Shown: piece by piece, positions 54,044 to 64,000 of the stretch
Position numbering within the stretch: the first letter of the stretch is position 1
Layout: every line of letters starts with the position of its first letter
Assembly: GCA_030686995.1 (NCBI GenBank)
Contig: CM060681.1
Coordinates: 169,387,833 to 169,451,832 of the forward strand
Reading direction: 5' to 3'
DNA: 64,000 nucleotides
Origin: Artemisia argyi
Taxonomy: Eukaryota > Streptophyta > Magnoliopsida > Asterales > Asteraceae
Translations under genes and position numbers: made by a program
The notes under the pieces: generated by a model
What the model was told of the DNA's origin: nothing
The model's database searches: none
Seen by the model: the letters and a program-made list of their open reading frames with translations, nothing else

Positions 54044-55890
54044 TTTTTTGCATACACTCTTACCCTACCATCCAAAATAATACATCATAGGGAATGAACG
54101 TTCCCCTTACACTTGAATCTTTACATACTTTACATTTAAACTAATCTAATGACTCGAATTAAGAAAATCAAAACACTTGGAGCACTTTTAAGATTAACGC
54201 ACATATGGGGGTAATAATATTATGTTCTTCCCCATTACTCCATAAAATAAGTACTTACCCATGAGTCCCAATCGTCCCAAAACAATATATACAAGGATAT
54301 GACTCGACTTAGCAACCATGTAATCAATTAGAAAGTTAACTTAGGGTTTAACAAATAACAATAATGCACTAAAAATGAGCGCATACACGGAAGGCTAAGG
54401 CGATTTGGTTGTACATTTAAGTGGGGTGTAACAAATTCTTCCTTTAAGTAAAATGCTTAAAGTTAGAAACGAAAAGATAGGCTCGGAGGGGTGTACTAGG
54501 GGTTTCGTGTACTAAAAATGAGTACAACGCTAAGGGTGTGGGAAAAATTAGTTGACTTAACTAGTCAAGTAGTATGACTTAAATGGTCAAGTAATTATGA
54601 TACGGGTTTAACACAAGGGTGATCCTAATGCCTCTTATCATGTAGTAAATCCTACCACACGAATGCAGTCTCACTAGCGGTCTCGGGATGCATCACTAAC
54701 GCAAGTTCTAGAATCTAAATGCTACCGGTACACTCATAAGCACTAATAGTAAATGCTTTTCCTATCAAATCTAAAGGCGAACCTCACATATTTGGGTGGA
54801 AATTTTTTCTTAATATACAGTTATGTGCTAGTCATACAATCTCCTATCCATGAGACGCTTGCTATGGCTAAAGTTTCACTCCTAAATGTTGTAAAAAATT
54901 TTAAATTTGGCGCTAAAATTACACTAACAAGTATTTCTCATAGTTTTATTACACATCTACTATCAAACAAAACAAACTCAAGCGAAAGTGCATATGTAAG
55001 GTATCATCTTTTTACCCTCCCCTTACACTTAAGATGAACATTGCCCCCAATGTTCAAGTAAAGAATGTAAAAGTGAAAAAGTAAAGAGAATGAAATCAAA
55101 TACTCCCCTGATTCGCTCGGTATGGATTATAGGATGGCCAGGTTAGATCTTCCTCCAAGAAAACGAACAATCAAAGCTTCCCTTCCAGAATATAAATCAT
55201 CTTCTTGTCGAAAATAACCTGTAAATCCTGACAAAAAATAGACAAGACAACCTCGCGTAAAATCGGCGGCATCCTATATGAGTTTCTAAATCCTAGAAAA
55301 CAAAGTAAGATATAATGCTTGTGGAATGAAGTTTGCAGATCTCCTGGAGATTATAAAACTTAATAATTCACATAAACCATAAGACTCCGTTAGAAAAACA
55401 AAACCGGTAAAATTTCCAGATTTTAACTCCAGACGCCGTCAAGAGTAAAACTCTGACGCCGTCAGAATGGACCTGCAGAAATTCTTTTGTTAAGTTTCCG
55501 GAAAATTTCTGGAAAAACTTGGTCCTACTTCCTGGAAAATCCTGCAAAACTTCATTATGACTCAATACAAGCATTTGACTCTAACAAATACGAATATACA
55601 TGCTCATTTAATATTGTGGAGAATTATGATCGGTTTGTTTCTTAAAAACATATTTGGGGTTTCCCCTTACACTTATCTTTTGCAAAAATACTTTTAGGTG
55701 GGGTTAAGACTAGGCTAAACAACAAAGTAAAGTATTTCCACATTTTAATTGAGAAACATGATCAACCAACAATAAAAATAAAGCATGCATACGGAAGCAA
55801 ATAACAAACAAACAAAAATAATCACACAAAACATGGGTTGCCTCCCAAGAAGCGCTTGTTTTTGTTCGAGTCACGAGCCTGACTCTACCC
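53382..55890 (-). repeat. L3 non-coding interior
   Basis: No gene. Same landmarks as L1 and L2: paired TGACG palindromes near 55432-55462, the stem GAACATTG/CAATGTTC at 55036-55055, GGGAGGCAACCCA near 55836-55848 and the A-rich tract. Confidence 0.7.
53933..54049 (-). repeat. A-rich tract in L3
   Basis: T-rich on the plus strand, about 117 bases, with three TTTTTCGATTT units and a pure T run of about 35; longer than in L1 and L2. Confidence 0.8.
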
Positions 55891-57024
55891 TTATTTCACG
55901 GATAAAGGTGAGGTTTTCCCTACACTTAGGATTAAGTGCGGGTGGTAGTAGCGATACACACCATCTTGGTGGAAGTATGCCACGTGAGGAAAGAGTGGTG
56001 GATGAATTATATGCTCAAAGAGCTGTGCTCCTATCATCATAACCTTACCTAATTCAATCGGGTTAATGGGTGGATTAAGATTTTCTCCTAGAAAGGGATC
56101 ATTTTCAATCAACTTCAAGAGATTACTAGTTGGGGATCCATCTTGACCTAATAAACCCGGTTTAAACCCATAATGTTTCTTATGATCAATCATAAATGGG
56201 TGATGTACGCATGTAAGGTCATTTTCCACTCCTATATTGGTTTCCTTTCTACAAGGCTTAGAGTCCACTACCTTTATCCTAAGACTACCCGGACTACATG
56301 GGTTGATCGGTGGGTCGGCTCCGCTTTTGTCTCCTAGATGTATATCTAAGGATGGAAAGTTGTGTGAAGATTGAGGTTCCGGTTCATCAACACTAGGTAA
56401 TTCCCTAGAACTAAGAGTAAGGTTATCACTACAAGTATTCAAACCTATATCCTCTAGTGGTGTTTGGTACAAGGGCTCTACCTCTATCGGGGCTCCTATA
56501 GTCTCTTCTACATCTTTCGGGTAAGTCACGGGTGGTGTGCATTCCTCAAGTGATGATGGGAGTTGTGGGGTACTTTGTAGGTTTGTGTTATTTACCTCAT
56601 CCTTCCTTATCTCAATATCATCTATATCCTCATCATGTGTTCCTTGAGATTCCAAGTCATTGATCATAAAACCTAGGTCTTTTTGCTCAATATGATCATG
56701 CTCGGCTAAATCCTCCATAATTGTTTCTTGAAATTGTGATGTATACAAAACCATCAATTCATTGAACTCATGGTTCACGGTTAGGAGGCTTTCCTCAAAA
56801 TTTTTCCAAAGGGTCTTACTAAAAGGAGTTGATCCTAACAATGATTGTTTAATATAGGCCACACATGCGCACAACTCATCAAACCTATCAAACTTTACAC
56901 CCATCTCTTCTTGTATATATCTAAGATCACTTAAAAATTCATTGGAACAACAGGAAGCAAATCTATCCGAGTAAACTAATTGTTCCTCTATAGTTAATGA
57001 TCTAAATAGAATTTCATCCGCCAT
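55891..57024 (-). CDS. L3 LARD protein, 377 residues, function unknown
   Basis: The intact ORF starts at ATG 57024 (MADEILFRSL); upstream codons in frame use a non-ATG start. Residues 1-100 form a helical-looking module (EEQLVYSDRFASCC, YIQEEMGVKFDRFDEL, KTLWKNFEESLLTVNHEF) that differs from the N-termini of L1 and L2. The acidic middle (MEDLAEHDHIEQKDLGFMI) is shorter than in L1. The last 110 residues match L1 and L2 closely. It sits where gag is expected but has no knuckle or enzyme motif. Confidence 0.65.
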   Translation of the reverse strand: MADEILFRSLTIEEQLVYSDRFASCCSNEFLSDLRYIQEEMGVKFDRFDELCACVAYIKQSLLGSTPFSKTLWKNFEESLLTVNHEFNELMVLYTSQFQETIMEDLAEHDHIEQKDLGFMINDLESQGTHDEDIDDIEIRKDEVNNTNLQSTPQLPSSLEECTPPVTYPKDVEETIGAPIEVEPLYQTPLEDIGLNTCSDNLTLSSRELPSVDEPEPQSSHNFPSLDIHLGDKSGADPPINPCSPGSLRIKVVDSKPCRKETNIGVENDLTCVHHPFMIDHKKHYGFKPGLLGQDGSPTSNLLKLIENDPFLGENLNPPINPIELGKVMMIGAQLFEHIIHPPLFPHVAYFHQDGVYRYYHPHLILSVGKTSPLSVK

Positions 57025-57169
57025 GGAAACAAATGAAAATGGTTTTACAAACAAAGGGCCAAAGAAAAAGATAGACTAAAGAAAACCTAAAAATAAAAAT
57101 AAAATCTTACTAGAAAGGAATCTAGCAAGTAGACCTAATCAAAAGAAATTCTAACCTAGACAATAACTA

Positions 57170-57188
57170 TTCCCCGGAAGCGGCGCCA
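57170..57188 (-). other. L3 primer binding site (tRNA-Asp type)
   Basis: On the minus strand TGGCGCCGCTTCCGGGGAA follows the 5' LTR; the best match to the tRNA-Asp complement among the three L copies. Confidence 0.8.
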
Positions 57189-57194
57189 AAAACT

Positions 57195-58582
57195 TGATGC
57201 GTGGGAATCGCAACAGGCTTTACCTCTCGAGGGATCTCGAGAAGCTTACAACCCCCACCAGGCAGTGTACCTGATCGTTGTAGTATAGTATAGTGACAAG
57301 TACCGGGGGATTGATCGTTCAGCTTAGGAATAGTGTCGCTAGGATTAAAAAGCCTAAATACTAGTTCTAAAGGTGAGGGATGATTATTTTTGTATTTTTA
57401 TATTTTTTTGGAAAGCAAGTAAAATCTCGGGTTTTGAAAGAGTGGGCGGAATTAGTTGCTATTCAACTAACCCAAAACTAAGATGCAATCAAAATAAAAT
57501 ACTAAAAATGAAAATAAACTAATTATACTAAGGTTGTGAGCAGTAATTGGAGAAAATGTGTTTACTTAGATTTCACTACTCCCTAGATATCTTTTACACG
57601 TTAATTACTTGTTATAATTGCATGGATGATGGATCGTATTCCTTAATACCATTCATGGGGTGGCATACATAACTCCCCAATTCTATGAGCTCTTATCTCC
57701 TCCTACACCATGCCCAGCACAACTATAGGGATTGTAAACAGTGGCTCATGCATTAAATACAACCAATAAAGACCTAGTACGCCTCGGTTCATGTTTCTTA
57801 AGACGTTCAAGCATGTTACCATTTGGAGATCTGCCAGTTTTCTTAAGCCTAACATATAAATCATTCATCCAAGACAAGAATAAACAAGTAATCAACACAT
57901 AATCAATATCTAGGTTTCATTAGATCTAAGCAAACACAAAAGAGATCTAGCCTAGCATAATGGAATTGAGACAAGAACAAGATATAGACAACCAACACAT
58001 AGACATATTGATTGAATTAGAAGAACACTTATCTCAATTACAATGCAAGGTATCAAGGGTTTGGAACCCTTGAAAAACCTGTAAAAGTTGCACCAAAATC
58101 GTCTTTAGGGTTTCTCCCAAAACTTCTCTCCTTCAATGTGAAAAACTAGAAAACTATATATAGGAAAATGGGGATGACGGCATCAAGAACAAAGGTGTGA
58201 CGCCGTCATCTCGCCGCCAAATACTTCCTCGGACGGCCTTGATCTACTTCTGACGCCGTCAAGGCCTAGGCCGTCACACAAATTACTCTTGACGCCCTGT
58301 GTGTGACGCCATCATCAACTACGGATTTTAATTCTTGGGGTTTGATGCCGTCATGGGATTACTCTTGATGCCTTCATGTACTGTTCCCAGCATGGAAAAT
58401 TGAGACTTTGCCGTTTTCTTCACTTTTATGCTCCAAAAACGTCCAAAATGGCTTCTTTTCCAGAATTCACTCTCCAAGTACCTAAAATCACAAAAGGAAC
58501 GATTTAGGGCAATATTTGATCAAATAAAGTCGGATTCGGGCTTAAATGACCCCCTAAAAACGGATCATTTTTCGCCTCATCA
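57195..58582 (-). repeat. L3 5' LTR, 1388 bp
   Basis: Pairs with 51994-53381. Palindrome array at 58175-58376; several palindrome copies are damaged by single C/T or G/A changes relative to the other LTR. Confidence 0.92.
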
Positions 58583-59172
58583 GGTGGCAAAGATCTTAGA
58601 AACTTAGCATTGCAGTCCTCATTATCTGGCCTAGCCTTCAACTGATTAAGTTGACTCAAGATCTTGTGGAACCTGTCATAACCTTTGTGGATTCCTTCTT
58701 CCTCAGATATCTGAAACTCTTGAAACTATTGCTTCAGCATTGACTTCTTCATTCTTCTTGACTCCTCATTCCCACCAAATCTGGCCTTAATGGCCATCCA
58801 AATGTCCTTGGCATCTTTGATGAAGTGGAAGTCACCCATGTGGTCATCTAGTATAGCCTGAAGGAGAATTGTTCTGACTTTATTCTCCCTCTGCACGGCT
58901 AGAACTTCCTCAGCAGTTTTGGGACCTACAATGGTAACAATCTCATCAGCATCTTTGACATGTTTCTTTAAGCTGTTACCCTTACGGACAACTTCCCAAA
59001 GATTCCAGTCAATGTTTGTGATCCAGTTTTGCATCTTCATGGACTACAATTCATACTCCTCTGCATTCTTAAGGTATGGGAATTTGGCATTACTGTTTGA
59101 GAGAGTAAGTTGTTGGAGAAAAGTAGTGTTTTGGTTCTGAGTTGTATCAGCTTCATCATCTGATCCAGGCAT
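58583..59172 (-). pseudogene. C2 gag, N-terminal part
   Basis: Starts at ATG 59172 (MPGSDDEADTTQ) downstream of the primer site and runs toward the L3 insertion. It has the Copia gag N-terminus (EEYEL, MKMQNWITNIDWNLWEVV) and UBN2-type sequence (AILDDHMGDFHFIKDAKDIWMAIKARFGG). TAG stops lie at 59046-59044, after YEL, and near 58725-58723, after MLKQ. Both look like single-base nonsense changes. Confidence 0.8.
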
Positions 59173-59240
59173 TGTTTTTTATTGTTTTTTATTGAGAGGG
59201 TGTAAGATTGGTGTTTCTTAGTATCACAGAGACTCTCCCG

Positions 59241-59254
59241 AGGCTCTGATACCA
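59241..59254 (-). other. C2 primer binding site (tRNA-iMet)
   Basis: TGGTATCAGAGCCT on the minus strand, 2 bases after the 5' LTR end; a perfect core match to the initiator tRNA-Met primer site. Confidence 0.9.
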
Positions 59255-59256
59255 CT

Positions 59257-59747
59257 TGTTGAACCTTAAGACCTTGATAGATCTTTGAGCACTCATGGAT
59301 CGTTAGTTATGTTAATGTAATCACTAACACACTAAAAGATAATCTCTGTAACTTGTATTTTAAAGCGGAAACAAACACAAGTTTTAACAACTAAATACTA
59401 AGAACAATTGATCCTCTATGGATCTTTTTAATAACAATGAAAGTGTTTTCTAAAAACCGTGTCCTCAATACATAATCATGTGTTCCTTTTATACACAAGG
59501 AACCCTAAACCATTTCACAAGAAACGTATATTCTAAAACTTCTAAAAGATATGCATTATCACTTCCTAAATAAACTCATGCATATCCTAACTATATTACA
59601 TAAAATATGGAATAACTATATCCGCAGAAACTAATAATACTGAAACTAGACTTCAGCAGATACACTACTTCAGCAGGAACCAACTCTTCAGCAGTATCCT
59701 TCAGCAGTAACCGTCAGCAAAATTCTTACTTAACAGAATTCCCAACA
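59257..59747 (-). repeat. C2 5' LTR, 491 bp
   Basis: Same length as 28085-28575 with about a dozen differences or fewer by eye. TATAAAAGG on the minus strand at 59493-59485. TTCAGCAG-type words recur near the end at 59650-59720. Confidence 0.93.
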
Positions 59748-60369
59748 CTCTTGCACAACTAAGAGAGTTAGAAGTAGCTAAGAATGAAGAAGCTTCTAGA
59801 CAGTAACAAGCTATTTATGATGCAGAATATTTAAGAGAGTCAAGAAAGCCAGTTGCTGAAACAAGAAGACCAATGACTAAAGCTCAAGAAAGAAATTGGA
59901 TGATAAGCTTTTTGAAAGGAAGAGGATTTAAGAATCTACAAAGGCTAAGATATCCAGAAGTGAAAGCACTATGGGATAGTGTTCAAGAATCTATTAAAAA
60001 GGAGCTGGATAGTTTTGTGCCTATGGATGCTGATAAAGAAAAGAAGTTAGAAGATTGATGAAAGAATAAGCTGAAATAAGAAAGTTAAAAAGAAAGAGAG
60101 CTATTCAGGATGATCAGTTTTCAAAAAGGCTTAAGATGATCAAATCAGATACAATTGATGAACTGAGGAATTATTTCAGAGTTGTTGATTTTGAAAATTT
60201 TAAGAAAACAGAAGACTCTGGAAAGAAGTCTAAGATTATCTCATTCTCTTTGGTTGAATCAATTTGTTGGGTTTTGAATTATGCTGCTAAGTTAAACTAT
60301 TGCTTGGTGAAACTGCTGCTAAGGTGAGAATGCTGCTAAGGATAAAGATTCTGCTGCTGTCATTTAAAG
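59748..60369 (+). pseudogene. C1 envelope-like ORF, part downstream of C2
   Basis: Continues the frame interrupted at 28084. It reads LAQLRELEVAKNEEASRQ to a TAG near 59803-59805, then RRPMTKAQERNWMISFLKGRGFKNL, KRL-type helical sequence, then stops and a shift near 60056-60085, then DTIDELRNYFRVVDFENF. The helical, Lys/Glu-rich nature fits the third ORF of Sirevirus-like Copias. It decays before the LTR at 60370. Confidence 0.7.
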
Positions 60370-60756
60370 TGTTGATATGGAAAATACTGCTAGTAGAATC
60401 TACTGCTGAAGAAATATGCATGTATATGTAATAGATAATTATAGAATAGATTGTGTGTATATCTTATGTATCTAGAATATTCTTATCTTGTGCAGAAAGG
60501 TATTGTAAACCTAGTAGGACTCCTTGGCCTATAAAAGGAGGATCCTAGGGTTAGATTGAGTACGTATTGTTTTAGCTTCGTTTACACTTCAAGGTTGTAA
60601 AACCCTAGCATTGTTGAGTGCTCGTATAATTAATATATTGAAGTATTGATTGTGAATTGTTCTTCTTAAGTTAAGCTTTAATATTCCGCGTTTTAGCTTA
60701 AGTGTTAAACTCAAGTCAACTTCTATATAAGATCGTTTGCTTAACTGGGATCAACA
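60370..60756 (+). repeat. C3 5' LTR, 387 bp
   Basis: Starts TGTTGAT and ends ATCAACA (perfect 7-bp inverted ends), followed by the primer site. TATAAAAGG at 60530-60538. Only one copy is in the window, so the left boundary rests on the inverted ends. Confidence 0.8.
60529..60538 (+). promoter_or_regulatory. C3 LTR TATA box
   Basis: CTATAAAAGG, 160 bp into the LTR, defining U3; the following CCTAGGGTTAG and later AAACCCTAG words are common in plant leaders. Confidence 0.7.
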
Positions 60757-60758
60757 AG

Positions 60759-60770
60759 TGGTATCAGAGC
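60759..60770 (+). other. C3 primer binding site (tRNA-iMet)
   Basis: TGGTATCAGAGC two bases after the LTR end, perfect match to the initiator tRNA-Met complement. Confidence 0.92.
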
Positions 60771-60842
60771 TTGTGATCTAGAAGTTGAAATCAAGAAGAA
60801 TTCATTCCTTGCAAGTTTGCTGTTCCAAATCAATTGTTGAAG

Positions 60843-63440
60843 ATGGGTGACGACACACATATGGTAACTGCTTCAAAGGTTCCCATGCTCAACCCTGGAG
60901 AATATGAGCTGTGGAAGATGAGAATAAGACAGTACATTCGCATGATTGACTTTAAAATGTAGAATGTAATCATCAATGGTGACTCCTTACCAAAGAAGGG
61001 TGCTGATGGAAAAGAGATACCAATAAAGTCTGCTGAAGAGAACTCAGTGAGGAAGATGGAGATTAAGGCACACAGTATTCTCTTAATGGGAATACCTAAT
61101 GAATTTCAGTTGGACTTTGATGGTTGTGAGACTACAAAAGACTTGATGGATGCTGTTGAGTTTAGGTTTGGAGGGAATGATGCTACTAAGAAGTCAAGGA
61201 AAAACATGTTGAAGCATCAGTTTGAGAACTTTACTGCTGAAAGTGGAAAAAAGATTAATGGCACATACAACAGGCTTAATCAACTTGTTAGTCACCTAAA
61301 GCTTGTTGGATATGTAGTTCCTAAAGAAGATGTAAATCTTAAGTTTCTTAGAAGTCTTGCACCTGAATGGAGTATGCACACAGTTGTTTGGAGGAATAAG
61401 CCTGACTTTGAAACTATGAAGCTGGAAAGCCTCTACAACAGTTTGAGAGTATATGAACCAGAATTGAAATCTACATCTACTTCTTCCTCTGGTACTCAAA
61501 ATCTTGCCTTTGTATCTTTAAATTCAAAAGGATCTCAAGAATCTCACTCTACTGCTTATGGAGTATCTGCTGCTGATGGATCTGCTGCTAGTTCTAATGA
61601 TAAGATTTCCACCAGTGATATTGCTTTGTGTGCATTCTTGGCTGATCTAACATCAAGTATAAGGTCACAGGTTATGAATCAAGATTTGGATCATATTGAT
61701 CCTGATGATCTTGAAGAAATTGATCTTAAATGGCAAATGGCCATGTTGACCTTAAGGGCAAGAAAATTCTTGAAGAGAACTGGAAGAGAAGTCAAGTACA
61801 AGGCTAAAGAAAATGTGGGATTTGACAAGTCAAAGATAGAGTGCTATAATTGCAACAGGAAGGGTCACTTTGCAAAGGAATGTAGATCTCCAAAGAAGAA
61901 TGCTGAAGCTCCAAAGAAGAACACTAAAGAATCAAAGAATACCACTACTGCATTGGTATCTTGTGATGGATTGGGAGAGTATGATTGGAGTGATATGGTT
62001 GATGAAGAACCAAACTATTCTCTAGTGGCTCAAGTTAGACCTAAAGTGCATAACTTTGCACTTATGGCTTATGCATCATCATCTTCTGGATCTGACTCCG
62101 AGGTATCCAATGATTCTTATCTATCTGTGTGTTCTTTTAAGTCATGTGCTGACACTGTAGAAGAACTTAAGTCTAGGAATGAGAGTTTAATTAGAGAAGT
62201 TGAACACCTAAAACTTGATAACTTAGGTTACAAAGTAGGTATTCAAAATGTTGAAAGAAGACTAGAGTATCTAAAACAGTGTGAGCTAGAGTATGTGGAT
62301 AGAATTAACCAACAGGATGTTGAGATTTTTAAGAAAAACAGTGAAATTGAATTTCTTAAGAATAAATTAGAAGAAGCAGAAAGAGATAGAGATGCAGCTC
62401 TTGCTGATAAGGAAACACATATAGTGAGAGTAAATAAACAACAATATGCTTCTGATTTGGTTAATAAATCAATTGAGAGCACCTTGATGAGGAAAGGAAG
62501 TGGAATAGACTACAATGAGGTTGCTCCTCCTGTTAAGGGTGCCTATGCTCCACCAGGAAAAGAATTGTCTTTCATTAGTGAGCTAGATATAGAAAAACCT
62601 ATAGATGAATCTAGTACAAGTGTCTTAGAAACACCTAAGGTTGAGGTTAGAAAATTTCCTGAGGCTCCTATTATTGAAGACTGGCATTCAGATAGTGATG
62701 AGGAACAGGTTGAACTTGAACAAATTGAGAAAGAGGAAGAAATTCCTATAAAATTTGAACCTGAAATTGAACAGGTTAAGTTTGTGAGACCTGTGTTAGG
62801 TAAGGGCATCTCTAGGAAAATGGTAGAATATAATGAGGTTCCTAGAGGTCAACTGAATGGATTCTATAATAAGCCTAGGGGAAATCAGAGAAACTTTAAT
62901 AACCTAGTTTCAAACAAATTAGGTAGTGAGTTTCAATTAAAGAAAAAGGCTTGTTATAGGTGTGGTAGCTTTGAACATTTGATTAATAGTTGTACTGACC
63001 ACAAAAAGCCTGTTTGGAATCAATATTCAAGGGTGAATCATAAATATGTTTCTAAATATACTCACCCTCATCCCAATAAAAACATGATTCCAAGGGCTGT
63101 GTTGTTAAGATCTGGTGCAACTAGATCTATTTATGTTGCTAAATCAAATGGTGCTTTTAAAACCACAACTGGTTCTGTTGCTGGCTCTACTGCTAGTAAG
63201 CAATCTGCTGCTAGTACAAAACTTTCTACTTTTGGGCCAAAAGTTTTATCAAATAAAGTTGTTGGAAATCATTTTTATGCTGTTAAGGCCTCAGCTTGCT
63301 GGGTTTGGAAACCTAAATCATCTGTTTCAAACACTGTTTCCAAAAACAGCAGTGCATCAAGTGATTTAAAGAAATTTAATTATGTTGATGCACAAGGAAG
63401 ATCCAAGTCAGCAATGGCTTGGGTTCCCAAGAGAAACTAA
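60843..63440 (+). pseudogene. C3 gag (one early stop)
   Basis: Starts at ATG 60843 (MGDDTHMVTASK) 72 bp after the primer site; 865 codons before the stop TAA at 63438-63440, with one internal TAG at 60960-60962 after DFKM. Domains: Copia gag N-terminus (GEYELWKMRIRQYI), UBN2-type region (LLMGIPNEFQLDFDG, VEFRFGG, YNRLNQLVSHLKL), knuckle CYNCNRKGHFAKEC, a coiled coil (SRNESLIREVEHLKLDNL to LEEAERDRDAALADKE), an acidic stretch, a second knuckle CYRCGSFEHLINSC and a Ser/Thr/Ala-rich tail ending MAWVPKRN. Apart from the early stop it is open throughout. Confidence 0.88.
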
Positions 63441-63461
63441 TTTCTCTATTTTCATGTGCAG
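63436..63461 (+). other. C3 gag-pol junction resembling a 3' splice site
   Basis: CTAAT containing the gag stop, then TTTCTCTATTTTC, then GTGCAG followed by GG. Here pol is in the same frame as gag, 21 bases after the stop, so stop readthrough is also possible. Confidence 0.4.
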
Positions 63462-64000
63462 GGTAATCTATTGGATGATCTAAAAGATATGGCTATAGTT
63501 GATAGTGGATGCTCTGGACATATGAAAGGAGATGAGTCTCAACTTGATGACTTTGAGGCTTTTGAAGGTGGTTATGTTGCTTTTGGGAATGATCCAAAAG
63601 GTGGAAAGATTATTGGTAGAGGAACTTTGAGATCTAGAAATTTGGACTTTGAGAAGGTGTTTCTTGTGAAAGGGCTTAAGTTTAACCTCTTTAGTGTCTC
63701 ACAAATGTGTGACAAAAGGAACTTTGTTCTTTTTAAAAACACTGAATGTATGATCCTTTCTCCTGATTTTCAGTTGCCAGATGATAAATTTGTGCTATTG
63801 AAGGTCCCTAGAAATGAAAATATATACAGTGACCATATTAAGAACATTGTTCCCAAAAGAGCTTTAACTTGTCTAATTGCAAAAGCCACTATTGATGAGT
63901 CCAAATTATGGCATAGAAGACTTGGGCACCTGAACTATAAGACAATGAACAAGTTGGTGAAAGGAAATCTTGTACGAGGAATGCCCACAAAGCTATTTGA
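63462..64000 (+). CDS. C3 pol: protease and start of integrase (partial)
   Basis: Open to the window end from the presumed acceptor (GNLLDDLKDMAIVDSGCSGHM). Protease active site DSGC; then GGKIIGRGTL, FNLFSVSQMCDKRN, LILSPDF-type sequence and pre-integrase LWHRRLGHLNYKTMNKLVKGN. No stop seen. RT and the rest lie off-window. Confidence 0.85.

Larger units (their letters stand above)
51994..58582 (-). mobile_element. L3: non-autonomous Athila-related LARD
   Basis: Complete copy on the minus strand: 5' LTR 57195-58582, primer site, intact ORF, non-coding interior and 3' LTR 51994-53381. Both LTRs are 1388 bp and differ at about 15 positions by eye. Target-site duplication GGTGG (51989-51993 and 58583-58587) is perfect. 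It splits C2 gag. Confidence 0.93.
28085..59747 (-). mobile_element. C2: Sirevirus-like Copia with inverted internal duplication
   Basis: C2 is bounded by 491-bp LTRs (28085-28575 and 59257-59747) and by a perfect CTCTT duplication (28080-28084 and 59748-59752). On the minus strand: primer site, gag, protease, integrase; then, where RT and RNase H should be, an inverted copy of gag-protease-integrase on the plus strand; then the C-terminal part of an envelope-like ORF, a repeat-rich 3' region and a polypurine tract. L3 interrupts gag, and G0 with G1 interrupts pol. Without nested elements it is about 9 kb. Confidence 0.9.
13408..60369 (+). mobile_element. C1: Sirevirus-like Copia element, interrupted
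   Basis: C1 is present in four blocks: 13408-16342, 23250-28084 and 59748-60369, with everything before 13408 displaced beyond the left edge by L1 and M1. Domain order is gag, protease, integrase, RT, RNase H, an antisense ORF, then an envelope-like ORF, which is the Sirevirus arrangement (RT after integrase identifies Copia). L2 and C2 interrupt it with perfect target-site duplications. Neither C1 LTR can be identified with certainty; the LTR at 60370-60756 could be its own 3' LTR or belong only to C3. Stops and frameshifts make it non-functional. Confidence 0.8.
60370..64000 (+). mobile_element. C3: Sirevirus-like Copia, 5' part
   Basis: LTR, initiator-Met primer site, complete gag and the start of pol; continues past the right edge. 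Gag ending and pol start resemble C1 but the proteins are clearly diverged, so it is a related family. It begins directly after the decayed end of C1, so either C3 inserted into C1 or the two share an LTR. Confidence 0.9.

Overview
The window looks like plant nuclear DNA made entirely of nested LTR retrotransposons. I find no host gene, no rRNA or tRNA gene and no DNA transposon. The gag-like and envelope-like protein styles resemble, from memory, those of Asteraceae genomes such as the Anthemideae; the family assignment is inference.

Elements, named here for convenience: M1 (minus strand, 1-6827) is an Athila/Tat-like Ty3 element without visible pol and with a 3.7-kb LTR; it runs off the left edge and sits inside the 5' LTR of L1. 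L1 (plus, 6828-13407), L2 (minus, 16343-23249) and L3 (minus, 51994-58582) are three young copies of one non-autonomous (LARD-like) Athila-related family. They have 1.4-kb LTRs, a tRNA-Asp-type primer site, one ORF and a long non-coding interior. C1 (plus, 13408 to about 60369, with three gaps) is a decayed Sirevirus-like Copia element with gag, protease-integrase, RT-RNase H, an antisense ORF and an envelope-like ORF. C2 (minus, 28085-59747) is a second Sirevirus-like Copia that inserted into the C1 envelope-like ORF. C2 lacks RT-RNase H and instead holds an inverted copy of its own gag-protease-integrase region. G0 (33340-35946 plus 49116-49399) is a solo LTR inside C2. G1 (plus, 35947-49110) is a full-length Tekay/Del-like Ty3 chromovirus inside G0. 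C3 (plus, 60370 to beyond 64000) is a third Copia with an LTR, primer site, gag and the start of pol.

The nesting is fixed by perfect 5-bp target-site duplications: GAAGG (L2), CTCTT (C2), GGTGG (L3), AAGCT (G0) and CTTTA (G1). Relative order: C1 first; then L1, L2 and C2 into C1; M1 into L1; L3 and G0 into C2; G1 into G0. The inverted duplication in C2 predates G0, because only one arm carries G0.

All large coding regions are interrupted except the L1 and L3 ORFs, the antisense ORF in C1 and the upstream ORF of G1. Many breaks are single C-to-T or G-to-A nonsense changes, as expected for methylated, silenced repeats. The observations most worth checking are: the 2.2-kb inverted repeat in C2 (a possible hairpin siRNA source); the antisense ORF diverging from the envelope-like ORF in C1; a conserved 3' splice-site-like sequence between gag and pol in three Copia families; arrays of the TGACGCCGTCA palindrome in the LARD promoters; interchangeable N-terminal modules in the LARD ORF; and a repeated stem-loop-like module shared by a Ty3 and a Copia element.
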